Below are positions 7,992 to 17,269 of a stretch of 64,000 nt of DNA, one piece after another. The stretch covers positions 62,001 through 126,000 of the forward strand of contig NZ_CP141614.1 of assembly GCF_035593265.1 (NCBI RefSeq), in the 5' to 3' direction. The notes under the pieces were generated by a model, which saw only the letters and a program-made list of their open reading frames with translations, was not told where the DNA came from and made no database searches. The stretch's first letter is position 1; the number at the start of each line of letters is the position of its first letter. A program made the translations under genes and the position numbers. Origin of the DNA: Limnochorda sp. LNt. Lineage in GTDB: Bacteria > Bacillota > Limnochordia > Limnochordales > Geochordaceae.

Positions 7992-9249
7992 GATCTCCCG
8001 GGCTCCTGTCGTGCTGGTGCGCTACGGCGAGGTCGGGCTCAAGGGCGACAACCGCGCCTGGTTCGAGCAGCGCCTCGCCGCCAACCTGCGGCACGCAGCC
8101 GCTCGTCTCGGCCCGCACCGGGTCCGCAACCTGCGGGGCCGCCTGGTGCTGGCGGCAGACGAGCCGCCGCCCGGGACGGGCGACCCCTGGCTGGTGGCGG
8201 AACAGGCGGCGTGCGTCGCGGCGCGCGTCTTCGGGGTGGTGGGCGCGGTGCCGGCCCTCCAGGTCCCCGCGGAGCTCGCGGCCATCGAGGATGCCGCGGT
8301 GACCCTGGTGCAACGCCATCTGCGCGCCGAGGGAGAGCCTCCCCTGCCCTTCAAGGTCGCCGCCCGGCGTGCCAACAAGCAGTTTGCCCTCGACTCGATG
8401 GAGCTCAACCGGCACCTGGGAGCGCACCTGCTCCGTCGCTTCGGCTCGCGGCTGCGCGTCGACGTGCACCGCCCGGAGCTGACCCTGCACGTGGAGGTCC
8501 GGGACCGGGTCGCCTTCGTGTACGGCGACGAGCGGCCGGGACCGGGAGGTCTCCCCGTCGGTGTCAGCGGCCGGGCCCTGGCGCTCATCTCGGGGGGCAT
8601 CGACAGCCCCGTCGCCTCCTGGCTGGGCATGAAGCGGGGCCTCCGGGTCGATGGGGTGCACTTCCACGCCATGCCCTTCACGACCGAGCAGGCGCTGCAG
8701 AAGGTGGTGCGCCTGGGCCGGGTCCTGGCCACGTGGCAGGGGGGCATGCGGCTCTACCTGGTGCGCTTCACCGACGTCCAGAAGGCCATCTACCGGCACT
8801 GCCCGCCCGAGTACGGGGTCATCCTCATGCGGCGTATGATGATGCGGATCGCGACGGCGCTGGCCGAGCGGGATGGATACGACGCCCTCGTCACGGGAGA
8901 GAGCCTGGGGCAGGTAGCCAGCCAGACGGTACAGAGCATGTCCGTCGTCGAGGTCGCCGCGGGCCGGCTGGTGCTGCGGCCGCTGGTGGGGTTGGACAAG
9001 ACCGAGATCGTCGACCTGGCCAACCGGATCGGGACCTACGCCACCTCCATCGAACCGTACGAGGACTGCTGCACGCTCTTCGTCGCTCGCCATCCCGCCA
9101 CGCGCCCGACGCTGAGCGAGGTCGAGGAGGCGGAGCAGCGGCTCGACGTCGCTGCTCTGGTGCAAGACTGCCTGGCCAGCATCGAGGTGGTGGAGGCGAC
9201 CCATGACACCCTCCTCCCGGTCGGGCCACCGCCCGTCGCCGGAGGCTGA
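7984..9249 (+). CDS. thiI: tRNA 4-thiouridine synthase ThiI
   Basis: 421 residues. An N-terminal ferredoxin-like domain (RYGEVGLKGDNR) and THUMP domain are followed by a PP-loop ATPase domain with LISGGIDSPVASWLGMKRG. The protein has no rhodanese domain at the C-terminus, as in Bacillus-type ThiI, which receives sulfur from a dedicated partner desulfurase. Its gene overlaps the desulfurase gene upstream by 8 bases, consistent with that partnership. It adenylates U8 of tRNA for s4U formation and may supply thiazole sulfur for thiamine. No other thiamine gene is seen nearby. Confidence 0.95.
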   Translation: MAEISRAPVVLVRYGEVGLKGDNRAWFEQRLAANLRHAAARLGPHRVRNLRGRLVLAADEPPPGTGDPWLVAEQAACVAARVFGVVGAVPALQVPAELAAIEDAAVTLVQRHLRAEGEPPLPFKVAARRANKQFALDSMELNRHLGAHLLRRFGSRLRVDVHRPELTLHVEVRDRVAFVYGDERPGPGGLPVGVSGRALALISGGIDSPVASWLGMKRGLRVDGVHFHAMPFTTEQALQKVVRLGRVLATWQGGMRLYLVRFTDVQKAIYRHCPPEYGVILMRRMMMRIATALAERDGYDALVTGESLGQVASQTVQSMSVVEVAAGRLVLRPLVGLDKTEIVDLANRIGTYATSIEPYEDCCTLFVARHPATRPTLSEVEEAEQRLDVAALVQDCLASIEVVEATHDTLLPVGPPPVAGG

Positions 9250-10261
9250 CGGGTGGGCGGACCCCGCGCTGCAGAAGGCGCTCGCCGGAGTGCAAGCCCT
9301 CATGGACGAGGGACGGTGGGCCGAGGCCCTGGCGCGCCTCGAGGCCCTGGCGCACGCGCATCCCGGCGAGGCCACCGTCTTCAACAAGATGGGGATCTGC
9401 CTGGCGCGCCTGGAGCGCCTGTCCGAAGCGGCTCGAGCCTTCGAGAGGGCGGCGGAGCTGGACCCTGCCTACCCGGCCCCGTGGAGCAACCTGGGCAACG
9501 TCCACCTCCAGGAGGGCCGCCTGGGGGAGGCGGAGACCGCCTACCGACGGGCCCTGGCCATCGACCCCGACTACGCCCCTGCCCACAACAACCTGGCGGC
9601 CGCCCTGCGACGGATGGGCCGCTACGACGAGGCGGTCCACCACCTCAAGCAGTCGGTCCGGCTCCAGCGGGACGGCCTGGAGGGCCCGGCCCGGCCCGTG
9701 GCGACCCGGTGGCTCGCCTACGGCATACTGGGCTTGGCGGCCCTCGTGTACTGGCTCTGGCGGCAGCGCGGGGCGCTGGTGGCCGTGCTGGCGGTGGCGG
9801 CCTGGGCGTCGACCCATGCCGTCGTCTCGCCCACGGCAGCGGCCCGGTCGCCGGACGAGACCCTGGTGGTGCGGGTGGGGGCGGCGAGCCTGGAGCTGAG
9901 GGCCGACAGCCTGGGGCTGCGGCTCGTGCCGACCCGCCCCGGCGTCGCCCCCGATGCCGGCCGGCCGTCGCTCGGCGAGACCGAGCCGGCCTGCGGGTCG
10001 AGGGGCCGGAGCCCGAGGCTCTCGAGCGGCTCGCCCGACGCCTGGATGAGCTTGCCGGAGAGGCGCCGACCGAACCCCGCCTCCAGGTGGACGACCAGGG
10101 CCGTGCCGCCATCGTCCCGGGCCGGCCGGGGCGTCGGGTCGATCGCGCAGGCCTGGCCCGCCAGCTGCGGGCCGCGCTCCTGGAAGGAGGCGGTCGACCC
10201 GTCGAGGTGCCCTGGGAGCCGGTGGCCCCCTCGCTCGCCGAGGCCGAGCTGCAGCCGCTGA
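9203..10261 (+). CDS. TPR membrane protein, N-terminal part of a frame-broken TPR-VanW protein
   Basis: The open frame is 352 codons, but only about the first 265 look native. About four tetratricopeptide repeats lie at residues 25-158 (for example PWSNLGNVHLQEGRLGEAE), followed by a transmembrane region around 172-205 and a segment resembling the start of a PG_binding_4 domain. After about position 9990 the codons lose the local pattern, and the homologous sequence continues in the -1 frame as a VanW domain. The ATG overlaps the thiI end by 47 bases and has a GGAGGCG site. Probably one gene with the next feature. Function unknown; cell-envelope related by domain content. Confidence 0.6.
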   Translation: MTPSSRSGHRPSPEADGWADPALQKALAGVQALMDEGRWAEALARLEALAHAHPGEATVFNKMGICLARLERLSEAARAFERAAELDPAYPAPWSNLGNVHLQEGRLGEAETAYRRALAIDPDYAPAHNNLAAALRRMGRYDEAVHHLKQSVRLQRDGLEGPARPVATRWLAYGILGLAALVYWLWRQRGALVAVLAVAAWASTHAVVSPTAAARSPDETLVVRVGAASLELRADSLGLRLVPTRPGVAPDAGRPSLGETEPACGSRGRSPRLSSGSPDAWMSLPERRRPNPASRWTTRAVPPSSRAGRGVGSIAQAWPASCGPRSWKEAVDPSRCPGSRWPPRSPRPSCSR

Positions 10262-10986
10262 CGTCCCCACGTCCGCTGGGGGGATACGTGACCCGCTACG
10301 ATCCCCTTCAGCAGGAGCGAGCCGTCAACATCGCCATCGCCGCTCAGACCCTGGACGGCTTGGTGCTGCGCCCCGGGGCGACCTTCTCCTTCAACGAGGT
10401 GGTCGGGCCACGCGTGCGGGAGCGCGGGTACCGGGAGGCGCCGGTCCTGGTCAACGGGCGCTTCACGCTGGACGTCGGGGGCGGGGTCTGCCAGACCTCG
10501 ACGACCCTCTACAACGCCGCCTTGCTGTCGGGTCTGCTGGCTCGGGTGCGAGCGCCCCACTCCCGGCCCGTCTGGTACGTGCCGCTGGCGAGAGACGCCG
10601 CCGTCGCCTGGGGCCTCATCGACCTCAAGCTCCAAAACCCCCACCCCTACCCCGTCGCCATCAGCGCGAGAGCCGACGGCGACCACCTCACCGTGCGCCT
10701 CTGGGCGCCCTCCGATGCCGTCACCCTGCCCTGGCAGCTGAGGACCGTGGTGGAGCGCGCGACGCCGGCAGGGGTCGAGTGGCGGTTCGACCCGAGTCTC
10801 GCCCCCGGCGATCGCCGGCTCGACCAGGAGGGCCGCACGGGCTACGTCGCGACGCTCTGGCGCGAACTGCCCCTCTACGGCCCCGCGGTGGGCAGGCAGC
10901 GGGTCAACGTCTCGTCGTATCCGCCATCGGCGGCAGTGGTGCGGGTGGGGCCGGAGGACGAGACCGCGGCGGCGGGGCTGCCCTGA
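9961..10986 (+). CDS. VanW family domain, C-terminal part of a frame-broken TPR-VanW protein
   Basis: 341 codons with no credible start of their own. A helical PG_binding_4-like region (EALERLARRLDELAGEAP, ending GRRVDRAGLARQLRAAL) precedes a VanW domain marked by DGLVLRPGATFSFNEVVG and GGGVCQTSTTLYNAALLSG. A C-terminal G5-like/beta region follows. In YoaR-type proteins these two domains are continuous, and the first half of the PG_binding_4 domain lies in the upstream frame. This supports one missing base between about 9948 and 9990; a CCCCC run is at 9948-9952. VanW proteins are envelope-associated but their biochemical role is undefined. Confidence 0.65.
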   Translation, partial: PAVARRDRAGLRVEGPEPEALERLARRLDELAGEAPTEPRLQVDDQGRAAIVPGRPGRRVDRAGLARQLRAALLEGGGRPVEVPWEPVAPSLAEAELQPLTSPRPLGGYVTRYDPLQQERAVNIAIAAQTLDGLVLRPGATFSFNEVVGPRVRERGYREAPVLVNGRFTLDVGGGVCQTSTTLYNAALLSGLLARVRAPHSRPVWYVPLARDAAVAWGLIDLKLQNPHPYPVAISARADGDHLTVRLWAPSDAVTLPWQLRTVVERATPAGVEWRFDPSLAPGDRRLDQEGRTGYVATLWRELPLYGPAVGRQRVNVSSYPPSAAVVRVGPEDETAAAGLP

Positions 10987-11092
10987 CCGGCCGGAGGCGC
11001 CCGGCTCAGCAGGAAATGCCCCTGGCGAAGTGAACACGACTTGCATCTTGGCTCATCGACGAGACGGTCGGCGATGGGAGGCGCCACAGCGG

Positions 11093-12019
11093 ATGGGACG
11101 CTACGCCTACTTCCAGGGGCAGGTCGTCCCCGTCGAGGAGGCCCGGGTCAGCATCATGACCCACGCCTTCAACTACGGCACCGGCTGCTTCGAGGGGATC
11201 CGCGCCTACTGGAACGACGAGCACCAACAGCTCTACGTCTTCCGGATGCGTGAGCACTACGAGCGGATGCTGGACTCGTGCAAGATCCTCCGCATCGAGC
11301 CCCAGCAGTCGGTGGAGGATCTGGAGGCCATCACCCTGGAGGTCTTGCGGCGCAACGGCGATCGGGAGGACGTCTACATCCGTCCCCTCTTCTACAAGAG
11401 CGAGATGGCGGTAGGGGTCCGGCTCCATGGCCTGGCCCACGACTTCGCACTGTTCGCGGTCCCCTTCGGCCCGTACATCGACGTGGAGCGGCCCATCCGC
11501 TGCCGCGTCTCCTCGTGGCGCCACGTCACGGACGTCATGATCCCCATGCGGGCCAAGATCTGCGGCTCGTACGTCAACGCGGCGCTGGCCAAGTCGGAGG
11601 CCGCCGAGGACGGCTACGACGAGGCCATCTTCCTGACGACCGACGGGCACGTCTCGGAGGGCAGCGCCGAAAACCTCTTCATCGTCCGCCGCGGCAAGCT
11701 CATCACGACCCCCGTCTACGAGGACATCCTGGAGGGGATCACCCGCGCCACCGTCATCCAGCTCGCGCAGGAGGTGCTGGGCATCGAGGTGGAGGAGCGC
11801 CCCATCGACCGCACCGAGCTGTACGTGGCCGACGAAGTCTTCCTGGTCGGGACCGGCGCGCAGGTCAGCGCGGTGGGCGAGGTCGACCATCGCCGCGTCG
11901 GCCGGGGCGAGATGGGCCCCATCACCCGGCGCATCCAGACGCTCTACTTCGACACCGTCAAGGGCCGGGTCGAGGCCTTCCGCCACTGGCTGACGCCGGT
12001 CTACCAGGGGGCGAGATGA
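11093..12019 (+). CDS. ilvE: Branched-chain amino acid aminotransferase
   Basis: Class IV PLP aminotransferase of 308 residues that interconverts branched-chain amino acids and 2-oxo acids. SIMTHAFNYGTGCFEGIRAY at the N-terminus, the PLP-lysine region RAKICGSYVNAALAKSEA and the phosphate loop GHVSEGSAENLF are clear. ATG 11093 is chosen because the family begins MGRYAYFQG and GGGAGG lies at 11076-11081; an in-frame GTG at 11030 would add 21 non-conserved residues. The sucC start follows directly. Its product could supply the branched-chain 2-oxo acid dehydrogenase encoded 11 kb downstream. Confidence 0.93.
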   Translation: MGRYAYFQGQVVPVEEARVSIMTHAFNYGTGCFEGIRAYWNDEHQQLYVFRMREHYERMLDSCKILRIEPQQSVEDLEAITLEVLRRNGDREDVYIRPLFYKSEMAVGVRLHGLAHDFALFAVPFGPYIDVERPIRCRVSSWRHVTDVMIPMRAKICGSYVNAALAKSEAAEDGYDEAIFLTTDGHVSEGSAENLFIVRRGKLITTPVYEDILEGITRATVIQLAQEVLGIEVEERPIDRTELYVADEVFLVGTGAQVSAVGEVDHRRVGRGEMGPITRRIQTLYFDTVKGRVEAFRHWLTPVYQGAR

Positions 12020-12020
12020 G

Positions 12021-13178
12021 ATGCGACTGACCGAAGCCCAGTCCAAGGCCGTCTTTCGGGACGCGGGCCTGCCGGTGCCCGATGGCGAGGTGGTCTCCAG
12101 CCCCGAGGCGGCCCAGGCCGCCGCCGCGCGCCTCGGCACACGCGTCGCCGTCAAGGTGCAGATCCCCATCGGGGGCCGTGGCAAGGCGGGGGGCATCAAG
12201 CTGGCCGACACCCCGGAGCAAGCGGCCGAGGCTGCTCGTGCCCTGCTGGGGGCCCGCATTCGGGGCTACCTGGTGCACCAGGTGCTGGTCGAGCGCGCGT
12301 CGAGCGTGGCGAGCGAGTACTACTTGAGCGTCACCGTCGACCGGGCCCGTCAGATGCCGGTGCTCATCTTCTCGACGGCAGGCGGCATGGACATCGAGGA
12401 TGTGGCCGAGAAGACCCCCGAGCGGATCGCCAAGCTCTGGGTGGACCCCTCGCTCGGCCTGCGGGACTTTCACCTGCGGTGGCTGCTGCAACAAGGCGGT
12501 GCGCCGGCGGATCTGTCGCGGGAGTTCGCTCGCTTCGTCCGGACGCTGTGGGAGCTGTTTGGGCGTTACGACGCCCAGCTCGTCGAGATCAACCCGCTGG
12601 CGCAGACTGCCGACGGCCGGCTGGTGGCGCTGGATGGCAAGATCGAGATCGACGACAACGCCCTCTTTCGCCACGCCGACCTGGCGGCCATGCGTTCGGT
12701 GGAGGCCGACCACCCCCTGGAGCGCCAGGCGCGCGAGCAGGGCCTGGCCTACGTCAAGCTGGAGGGCGACATCGGCATCATCGGCAACGGCGCCGGGCTC
12801 GTCATGGCCACCCTCGACGCGGTGCAGCGCGAGGGCGGCCGGCCGGCCAACTTCCTCGACATCGGGGGCGGGGCCCGCGCCGAGGTGGTCGAACGCGCCT
12901 TGCGGGTGGTGCCCGGGGATCCCGACGTCAAGGCGGTGCTGCTCAACGTCTTCGGCGGCATCACGCGCTGCGACGAGGTGGCGCGGGGCCTGTTGCAGGC
13001 CATCGCGGCCCTGGGGGGCACCTCCGTGCCCGTCGTGGTGCGGCTGACCGGCACCCGGGAGCAGGAGGGACGGGCACTGCTGGGCGAGGCCGGGGTGAGG
13101 GGCGTCAGCAGCGCGGCGACCTTCGAGGAGGCCGCCCGGCGTGCCGTGGATCTAGCGCGCTCGCACGGCAACGGATAG
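12021..13178 (+). CDS. sucC: Succinyl-CoA ligase beta subunit
   Basis: 385 residues, normal length. An ATP-grasp domain (VAVKVQIPIGGRGKAGGIKLA, then VEINPLAQTADGRLVALD) precedes the CoA-ligase domain with the GGAR-containing loop and VFGGITRCDEVARG. With SucD it converts succinyl-CoA and NDP to succinate and NTP in the TCA cycle; nucleotide preference cannot be read off reliably. It begins two bases after the ilvE stop and ends 33 bases before sucD, so sucC and sucD form a unit. Confidence 0.95.
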   Translation: MRLTEAQSKAVFRDAGLPVPDGEVVSSPEAAQAAAARLGTRVAVKVQIPIGGRGKAGGIKLADTPEQAAEAARALLGARIRGYLVHQVLVERASSVASEYYLSVTVDRARQMPVLIFSTAGGMDIEDVAEKTPERIAKLWVDPSLGLRDFHLRWLLQQGGAPADLSREFARFVRTLWELFGRYDAQLVEINPLAQTADGRLVALDGKIEIDDNALFRHADLAAMRSVEADHPLERQAREQGLAYVKLEGDIGIIGNGAGLVMATLDAVQREGGRPANFLDIGGGARAEVVERALRVVPGDPDVKAVLLNVFGGITRCDEVARGLLQAIAALGGTSVPVVVRLTGTREQEGRALLGEAGVRGVSSAATFEEAARRAVDLARSHGNG

Positions 13179-13211
13179 GGCAGAGGCCCGGAGAGGGGTA
13201 CCGGACGCGCA

Positions 13212-14105
13212 ATGGCCATACTGGTCGATCGGGGGACCAGGCTGCTGGTCCAGGGCATCACGGGCCGTGAGGGTGCCTTTCACACGGCCCGCATGCTGGA
13301 GTACGGCACGCAGGTCGTCGGCGGGGTGACGCCGGGCAAGGGCGGCTCGACGGTCGAGGGCGTGCCCGTCTTCGACACCGTCCAGGAGGCTCGCGCCGCC
13401 ACGGGGGCCAACGCCTCCATCATCTTCGTGCCCGCCGGCTTCGCCGCCGACGCGGCCCTGGAGGCCATCGAAGCGGGGCTCGAGCTGGTGGTGATCATAA
13501 CCGAGGGAATACCCGTGCAGGACATGCTGCAGGTCGTGGCGCGCGCCCGACAGAGGGGAACCCGCCTCATCGGCCCCAACTGCCCGGGTCTCATCTCGCC
13601 GGGCGAGGCGCTGGTCGGCATCCTGCCGGGACGGGTCTTCACGCCGGGCCCCGTGGGACTCGTCTCTCGCAGCGGCACCCTCACCTACGAGGTGGTGCAC
13701 CTGCTGAGCCAGGCCGGTATCGGGCAGTCCACCTGCGTGGGGGTGGGGGGCGACCCCATCGTGGGCACGCGCTTCGTCGACGTCCTGGCTCGCTTCGAGG
13801 AGGACCCCGCGACGCGGGCCGTCGTGCTCATCGGCGAGATCGGCGGCACGGACGAGGAGGAGGCGGCCGCGTTCATACGAGAGCGCGTGACCAAGCCGGT
13901 CGTCGCCTTCATCTCCGGGCGCACGGCGCCGCCGGGCAAGCGCATGGGCCACGCCGGCGCGATCATCTCGGGCCGGCTCGGCACGCCGCAGTCCAAGGTG
14001 GAGGCGTTGCGGGCCGCCCATGTCCCGGTGGCCGACAGCATCGACGAGATCGTGCGCCTCGTGGGCGAGCGCCTGGGGCGGCCGACCGTCGCGAGCCGGG
14101 CCTGA
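13212..14105 (+). CDS. sucD: Succinyl-CoA ligase alpha subunit
   Basis: 297 residues. The N-terminal Rossmann CoA-binding domain has [13 protein letters not shown] and [20 protein letters not shown]; the ligase domain has [24 protein letters not shown] and the phosphohistidine loop [12 protein letters not shown]. All catalytic signatures are intact. It is the partner of sucC directly upstream. A GAGAGGGG element lies about 12 bases before the ATG. Confidence 0.96.
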   Translation: MAILVDRGTRLLVQGITGREGAFHTARMLEYGTQVVGGVTPGKGGSTVEGVPVFDTVQEARAATGANASIIFVPAGFAADAALEAIEAGLELVVIITEGIPVQDMLQVVARARQRGTRLIGPNCPGLISPGEALVGILPGRVFTPGPVGLVSRSGTLTYEVVHLLSQAGIGQSTCVGVGGDPIVGTRFVDVLARFEEDPATRAVVLIGEIGGTDEEEAAAFIRERVTKPVVAFISGRTAPPGKRMGHAGAIISGRLGTPQSKVEALRAAHVPVADSIDEIVRLVGERLGRPTVASRA

Positions 14106-14114
14106 GCCCCGGCC

Positions 14115-14201
14115 TCAGCGGTGGCGGGGCACCCACCAGACGATGACCCGCCTGCGCCAGAGCAGGCGGGGGATGGTCATCAGGATCAGCCGGCGAAGCA
14201 T
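14115..14201 (-). CDS. Possible 28-residue cationic peptide gene
   Basis: A short frame antisense to the sucD-gcvT gap, with ATG preceded by a GAGGGG element about 9 bases upstream. The peptide is rich in Arg, Trp, Leu, Ile and Val ([16 protein letters not shown] at the N-terminus), amphipathic and strongly basic. The same DNA forms a perfect 9-bp hairpin, so the frame may be a by-product of that structure. No family recognised; low confidence. Confidence 0.15.
   Translation of the reverse strand: MLRRLILMTIPRLLWRRRVIVWWVPRHR
14147..14170. terminator. Hairpin after sucD, possible terminator without T-tract
   Basis: CCCGCCTGC at 14147-14155 and GCAGGCGGG at 14162-14170 form a perfect 9-bp stem with a 6-base loop. 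There is no following T-tract, so it could act as a weak terminator or RNA stabiliser between sucD and the glycine cleavage operon. Confidence 0.4.
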
Positions 14202-14262
14202 GATCGAGGCCCCCTCGTCTCTCCGGCGGGCATCCTATGCGGCGGGCGCGGCCGCGGTGCGC

Positions 14263-14308
14263 CCGTGCCAGCAGGAGTCGAGGAGACCCGCCGGGAAGTC
14301 TTGCACGG
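14263..14308 (+). promoter_or_regulatory. Candidate structured leader upstream of gcvT
   Basis: CCGTGC (14263-14268) can pair with GCACGG (14303-14308), enclosing a stretch with a smaller AGAC/GTCT pairing. The 3' arm runs into the first GG of the gcvT ribosome-binding region, so pairing could affect access. It does not match the glycine riboswitch core. The remaining part of the 215-base sucD-gcvT gap holds no other recognisable element. Confidence 0.25.
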
Positions 14309-14320
14309 AGGCGAGGTACC

Positions 14321-15496
14321 TTGCCGTCGACAGGCCCCGGCCAGCCGTCCCATCCCGCCCGGACGCCCCTCTCGCACCTGCACGAGCGAGCGGGCGCGTG
14401 GATGTTCGAGTTCGCGGGATGGTGGATGCCCGTCCAGTACACCGGCATCGTCGAGGAGCACCGGGCCGTCCGTGAGCGAGCCGGGCTCTTCGACCTGTCG
14501 CACATGGGCCATCTGGTGGTGGAGGGGCCCGACGCCGCCCGTGCGCTCGACGCGCTCCTGACCTTTGGCGTCGGCTCCCAGGCGGTCGGGCAGGCGCGCT
14601 ACGGCGTGATGTGCCTGCCGGGCGGCGGCATCGTCGACGACCTGGTCGTCTACCGCGAGGGGCCCGAGCGCTTCCGGCTGGTGGTCAACGCCGCCTGCCG
14701 GGAGAAGGACCGGGCCTGGGTCGAGCAGCACCTGGCCGGCTGGCAGGCCGCTCTGGCCGATCGCACGGGCGACGTCGCCCTCGTTGCCGTGCAGGGACCC
14801 CGGGCCCAAGAGCTCCTGGTGCCGCTCACCCGCGGGCTCGACCTCGAGGCGTTGGGCTTCTTCCGCTTCGCCGAGGCCCAGGTGGCCGGGATCCGCACGA
14901 CCGTCTCCCGCACCGGCTATACCGGCGAGGACGGCTTCGAGCTCTTCGTCGAGGCCACCGACGCCGAGCGCCTCTGGCAGGCCCTGATGGAGCAGGGCGC
15001 GTCCGTGGGCGCGGTGCCCGTGGGCTTGGGGGCGCGCGACACCCTGCGCCTGGAGGCTCGCTACCCGCTCTACGGCCACGACATCGACGAGACGACCACC
15101 CCCCTCGAGGCGGGGCTGGGCTGGGTGGTCGACTTCGACAAGCCGGACTTCATCGGTCGCCACGCGCTGGTGCAGCAGCGGGCGGGAGGGCCGCTGCGCC
15201 GGTTGGTGGGCTTCGTCCTGGAGGAGCGAGGCGTCCCCCGGGAGGGCTACGCCCTGCTCGACCCCGAGTCGGGTCGCAAGCTGGGCGCGGTGACGAGCGG
15301 CACGCTGTCGCCGACGCTCCAGCGAGGCATCGGGATGGGTTACGTCGCGGCCGGGGCGGCAGAGCCGGGCCGGCTGCTGGGCGTCGAGGTGAGGGGGCGC
15401 AGCCTGCCGGCTCGCATCGTCAAGGGCAGCTTCGTCCCCATCCGCACCCGCGGCCGCACCGGCACCCGCAAGAGGCCCGATCAGGCCACAGGGTGA
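14321..15496 (+). CDS. gcvT: Glycine cleavage system T protein (aminomethyltransferase)
   Basis: 391 residues. It transfers the methylene group from aminomethyl-lipoyl-GcvH to tetrahydrofolate, releasing ammonia. [34 protein letters not shown] and the folate-binding [14 protein letters not shown] motif are diagnostic; [20 protein letters not shown] follows. TTG 14321 is chosen because GGAGGCGAGG ends shortly before it and the family sequence begins right after; longer upstream frames are not conserved. It heads the gcvT-gcvH-gcvPA-gcvPB-lipM cluster. Confidence 0.95.
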   Translation: MPSTGPGQPSHPARTPLSHLHERAGAWMFEFAGWWMPVQYTGIVEEHRAVRERAGLFDLSHMGHLVVEGPDAARALDALLTFGVGSQAVGQARYGVMCLPGGGIVDDLVVYREGPERFRLVVNAACREKDRAWVEQHLAGWQAALADRTGDVALVAVQGPRAQELLVPLTRGLDLEALGFFRFAEAQVAGIRTTVSRTGYTGEDGFELFVEATDAERLWQALMEQGASVGAVPVGLGARDTLRLEARYPLYGHDIDETTTPLEAGLGWVVDFDKPDFIGRHALVQQRAGGPLRRLVGFVLEERGVPREGYALLDPESGRKLGAVTSGTLSPTLQRGIGMGYVAAGAAEPGRLLGVEVRGRSLPARIVKGSFVPIRTRGRTGTRKRPDQATG

Positions 15497-15508
15497 GGAG
15501 GCCAGGTC

Positions 15509-15904
15509 GTGTATCCGGAGTCGCTCAGGTACACCAAGGAGCACGAGTGGGCCGCCATCGACGGGCGGCGCGTACGGGTCGGCATCACCGCCTACGCGCA
15601 GCGAGAGCTGGGGGACGTCGTCTACGTCGAGCTGCCCAAGGTGGGCGCGACGGTGGAGCGCGACAAGCGGATGGCCGTGGTGGAGTCGGTCAAGGCCGTC
15701 TCGGACGTCTACGCCCCGGTCTCCGGCACCGTGGTCGAGGTCAACGAGGCGCTTCAGGACTCGCCCGAGCTCATCAACAAGGACCCGTATGGCGAGGGCT
15801 GGGTCTGCGTCATCGAGGCGAGCGACCCCGACGAGTTCGCCCTGCTGTTGAGCGCCGCCGACTACCGGGCCATCATCGGGGAGACCGACGGCAGCGGAGG
15901 GTGA
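15509..15904 (+). CDS. gcvH: Glycine cleavage system H protein
   Basis: 131 residues, the usual size. The lipoyl-lysine is in VVESVKAVSD at about residue 63, within a barrel-sandwich hybrid fold; YTKEHEWA at the N-terminus is typical. It shuttles the aminomethyl intermediate among the P, T and L proteins and in Bacillota is also the first acceptor of octanoyl from LipM, whose likely gene lies at the end of this operon. Confidence 0.96.
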   Translation: MYPESLRYTKEHEWAAIDGRRVRVGITAYAQRELGDVVYVELPKVGATVERDKRMAVVESVKAVSDVYAPVSGTVVEVNEALQDSPELINKDPYGEGWVCVIEASDPDEFALLLSAADYRAIIGETDGSGG

Positions 15905-15908
15905 CGCC

Positions 15909-17252
15909 ATGGACTTCGTGCCCCTGACCCCTGCCGAGCGGGAGGCCATGCTGGCCCGCATCGGCGTCAAGAGCGTCGACGAGCTCTTCGCCGACATCCC
16001 TCCTCAGGCCCGCCTCGACAGGCCCCTCGACCTGCCGCCGGCCATGAGCGAGGCCGAGCTCATCGCTCACATGCGCACGCTGGCGGCGCGCAACGCGGAC
16101 CTGGACCGCTACGTCTGCTTCCTGGGCGGGGGAGCCTACGACCACCTGATCCCGTCGGTGGTGCGCCATATCCTGGGGCGGTCCGAGTTCTACACCGCCT
16201 ACACCCCCTACCAGGCCGAGGTGAGCCAGGGAGTCTTGCAGACCATCTTCGAGTACCAGACGCTGGTCTGCCAGCTGACCGGCCTGGACGTCGCCAACGC
16301 CTCGATGTACGACGGGGCGTCGGCGGCCGCGGAGGCCGCCCTGATGGCGACGGCCCACACCGGGCGCCGGCGGGTCGTGGTCTCGGCCGCGGTGCATCCC
16401 GAGTATCGTCAGGTGATGGCCACGTACCTGGCCAACCAGGACGTCGCCCTCGACACGGTCCCCTGGCGCATGGGCGTCACCCACCTCGACGCGCTGCAGC
16501 AGGCCGTCGATGACCGCACCGCGGCGGTGGTGATGCAAAACCCCAACTTCTTCGGCGCCATCGAGGAGATGGATGCCGCAGCCGCCATCGCCCACCGGCA
16601 CGGCGCGCTCCTCGTGGCCGTGGTCGACCCCATCTCGCTGGGCATCCTGGCGCCCCCGGGCGAGTACGGCGCCGACATCGCGGTCGGCGAGGGCCAGGCT
16701 CTGGGCAACGCCATCAGCTTCGGCGGCCCGTACCTGGGCTTCTTCGCTGCCCGCCGGGAGCTGATCCGCCGCATGCCGGGGCGCATCGTGGGTATCAGCC
16801 GCGACGTGGAGGGCCGGCGCGGGTTCGTACTGACGCTGCAGACCCGTGAGCAGCACATCCGCCGGGAGCGCGCCACCTCCAACATCTGTACCAACCAAGC
16901 CCTCAACGCCCTGGCCGCCACGGTCTACCTGGCCATGCTCGGCCGCCAGGGCATCCGCCGGGTCGGCGAGCTCTGCGTCCAGAAGTCGCACTACGCCTTC
17001 GAGCGCCTCACCAAGGTGCCGGGCATCCGGCCGGCGTGGGACGCGCCGTTCTTCAAGGAGTTCGTGGTGGAGATGGACGGTGCCGTGCCCGAGGTGCTGA
17101 CCCGACTCTGGCAGGAGTACGGCATCATCGGCGGGCTGCCCCTGGGCCGCTTCTACGACAATCTCGACCGGGCCGTCTTGTGGTGCGTGACCGAGGCCCG
17201 CACGCGGGACGAGATCGATCGCCTGGTGGCTGCGTTGCACCAGCTCGGTTGA
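15909..17252 (+). CDS. gcvPA: Glycine dehydrogenase (decarboxylating) subunit 1
   Basis: 447 residues; N-terminal half of the P protein, encoded as a separate subunit as in Bacillota and archaea. [38 protein letters not shown] and [15 protein letters not shown] are hallmark sequences. It has the aminotransferase fold but lacks the PLP-lysine and forms a heterotetramer with GcvPB. GGAGGGTGACGCC precedes the ATG. Confidence 0.96.
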   Translation: MDFVPLTPAEREAMLARIGVKSVDELFADIPPQARLDRPLDLPPAMSEAELIAHMRTLAARNADLDRYVCFLGGGAYDHLIPSVVRHILGRSEFYTAYTPYQAEVSQGVLQTIFEYQTLVCQLTGLDVANASMYDGASAAAEAALMATAHTGRRRVVVSAAVHPEYRQVMATYLANQDVALDTVPWRMGVTHLDALQQAVDDRTAAVVMQNPNFFGAIEEMDAAAAIAHRHGALLVAVVDPISLGILAPPGEYGADIAVGEGQALGNAISFGGPYLGFFAARRELIRRMPGRIVGISRDVEGRRGFVLTLQTREQHIRRERATSNICTNQALNALAATVYLAMLGRQGIRRVGELCVQKSHYAFERLTKVPGIRPAWDAPFFKEFVVEMDGAVPEVLTRLWQEYGIIGGLPLGRFYDNLDRAVLWCVTEARTRDEIDRLVAALHQLG

Positions 17253-17269
17253 GCGGAGGAGCGAGAGCG

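Noticed and set aside
14106-14320. Glycine riboswitch upstream of gcvT
   Set aside because: The conserved glycine-aptamer core sequences could not be found in either orientation.
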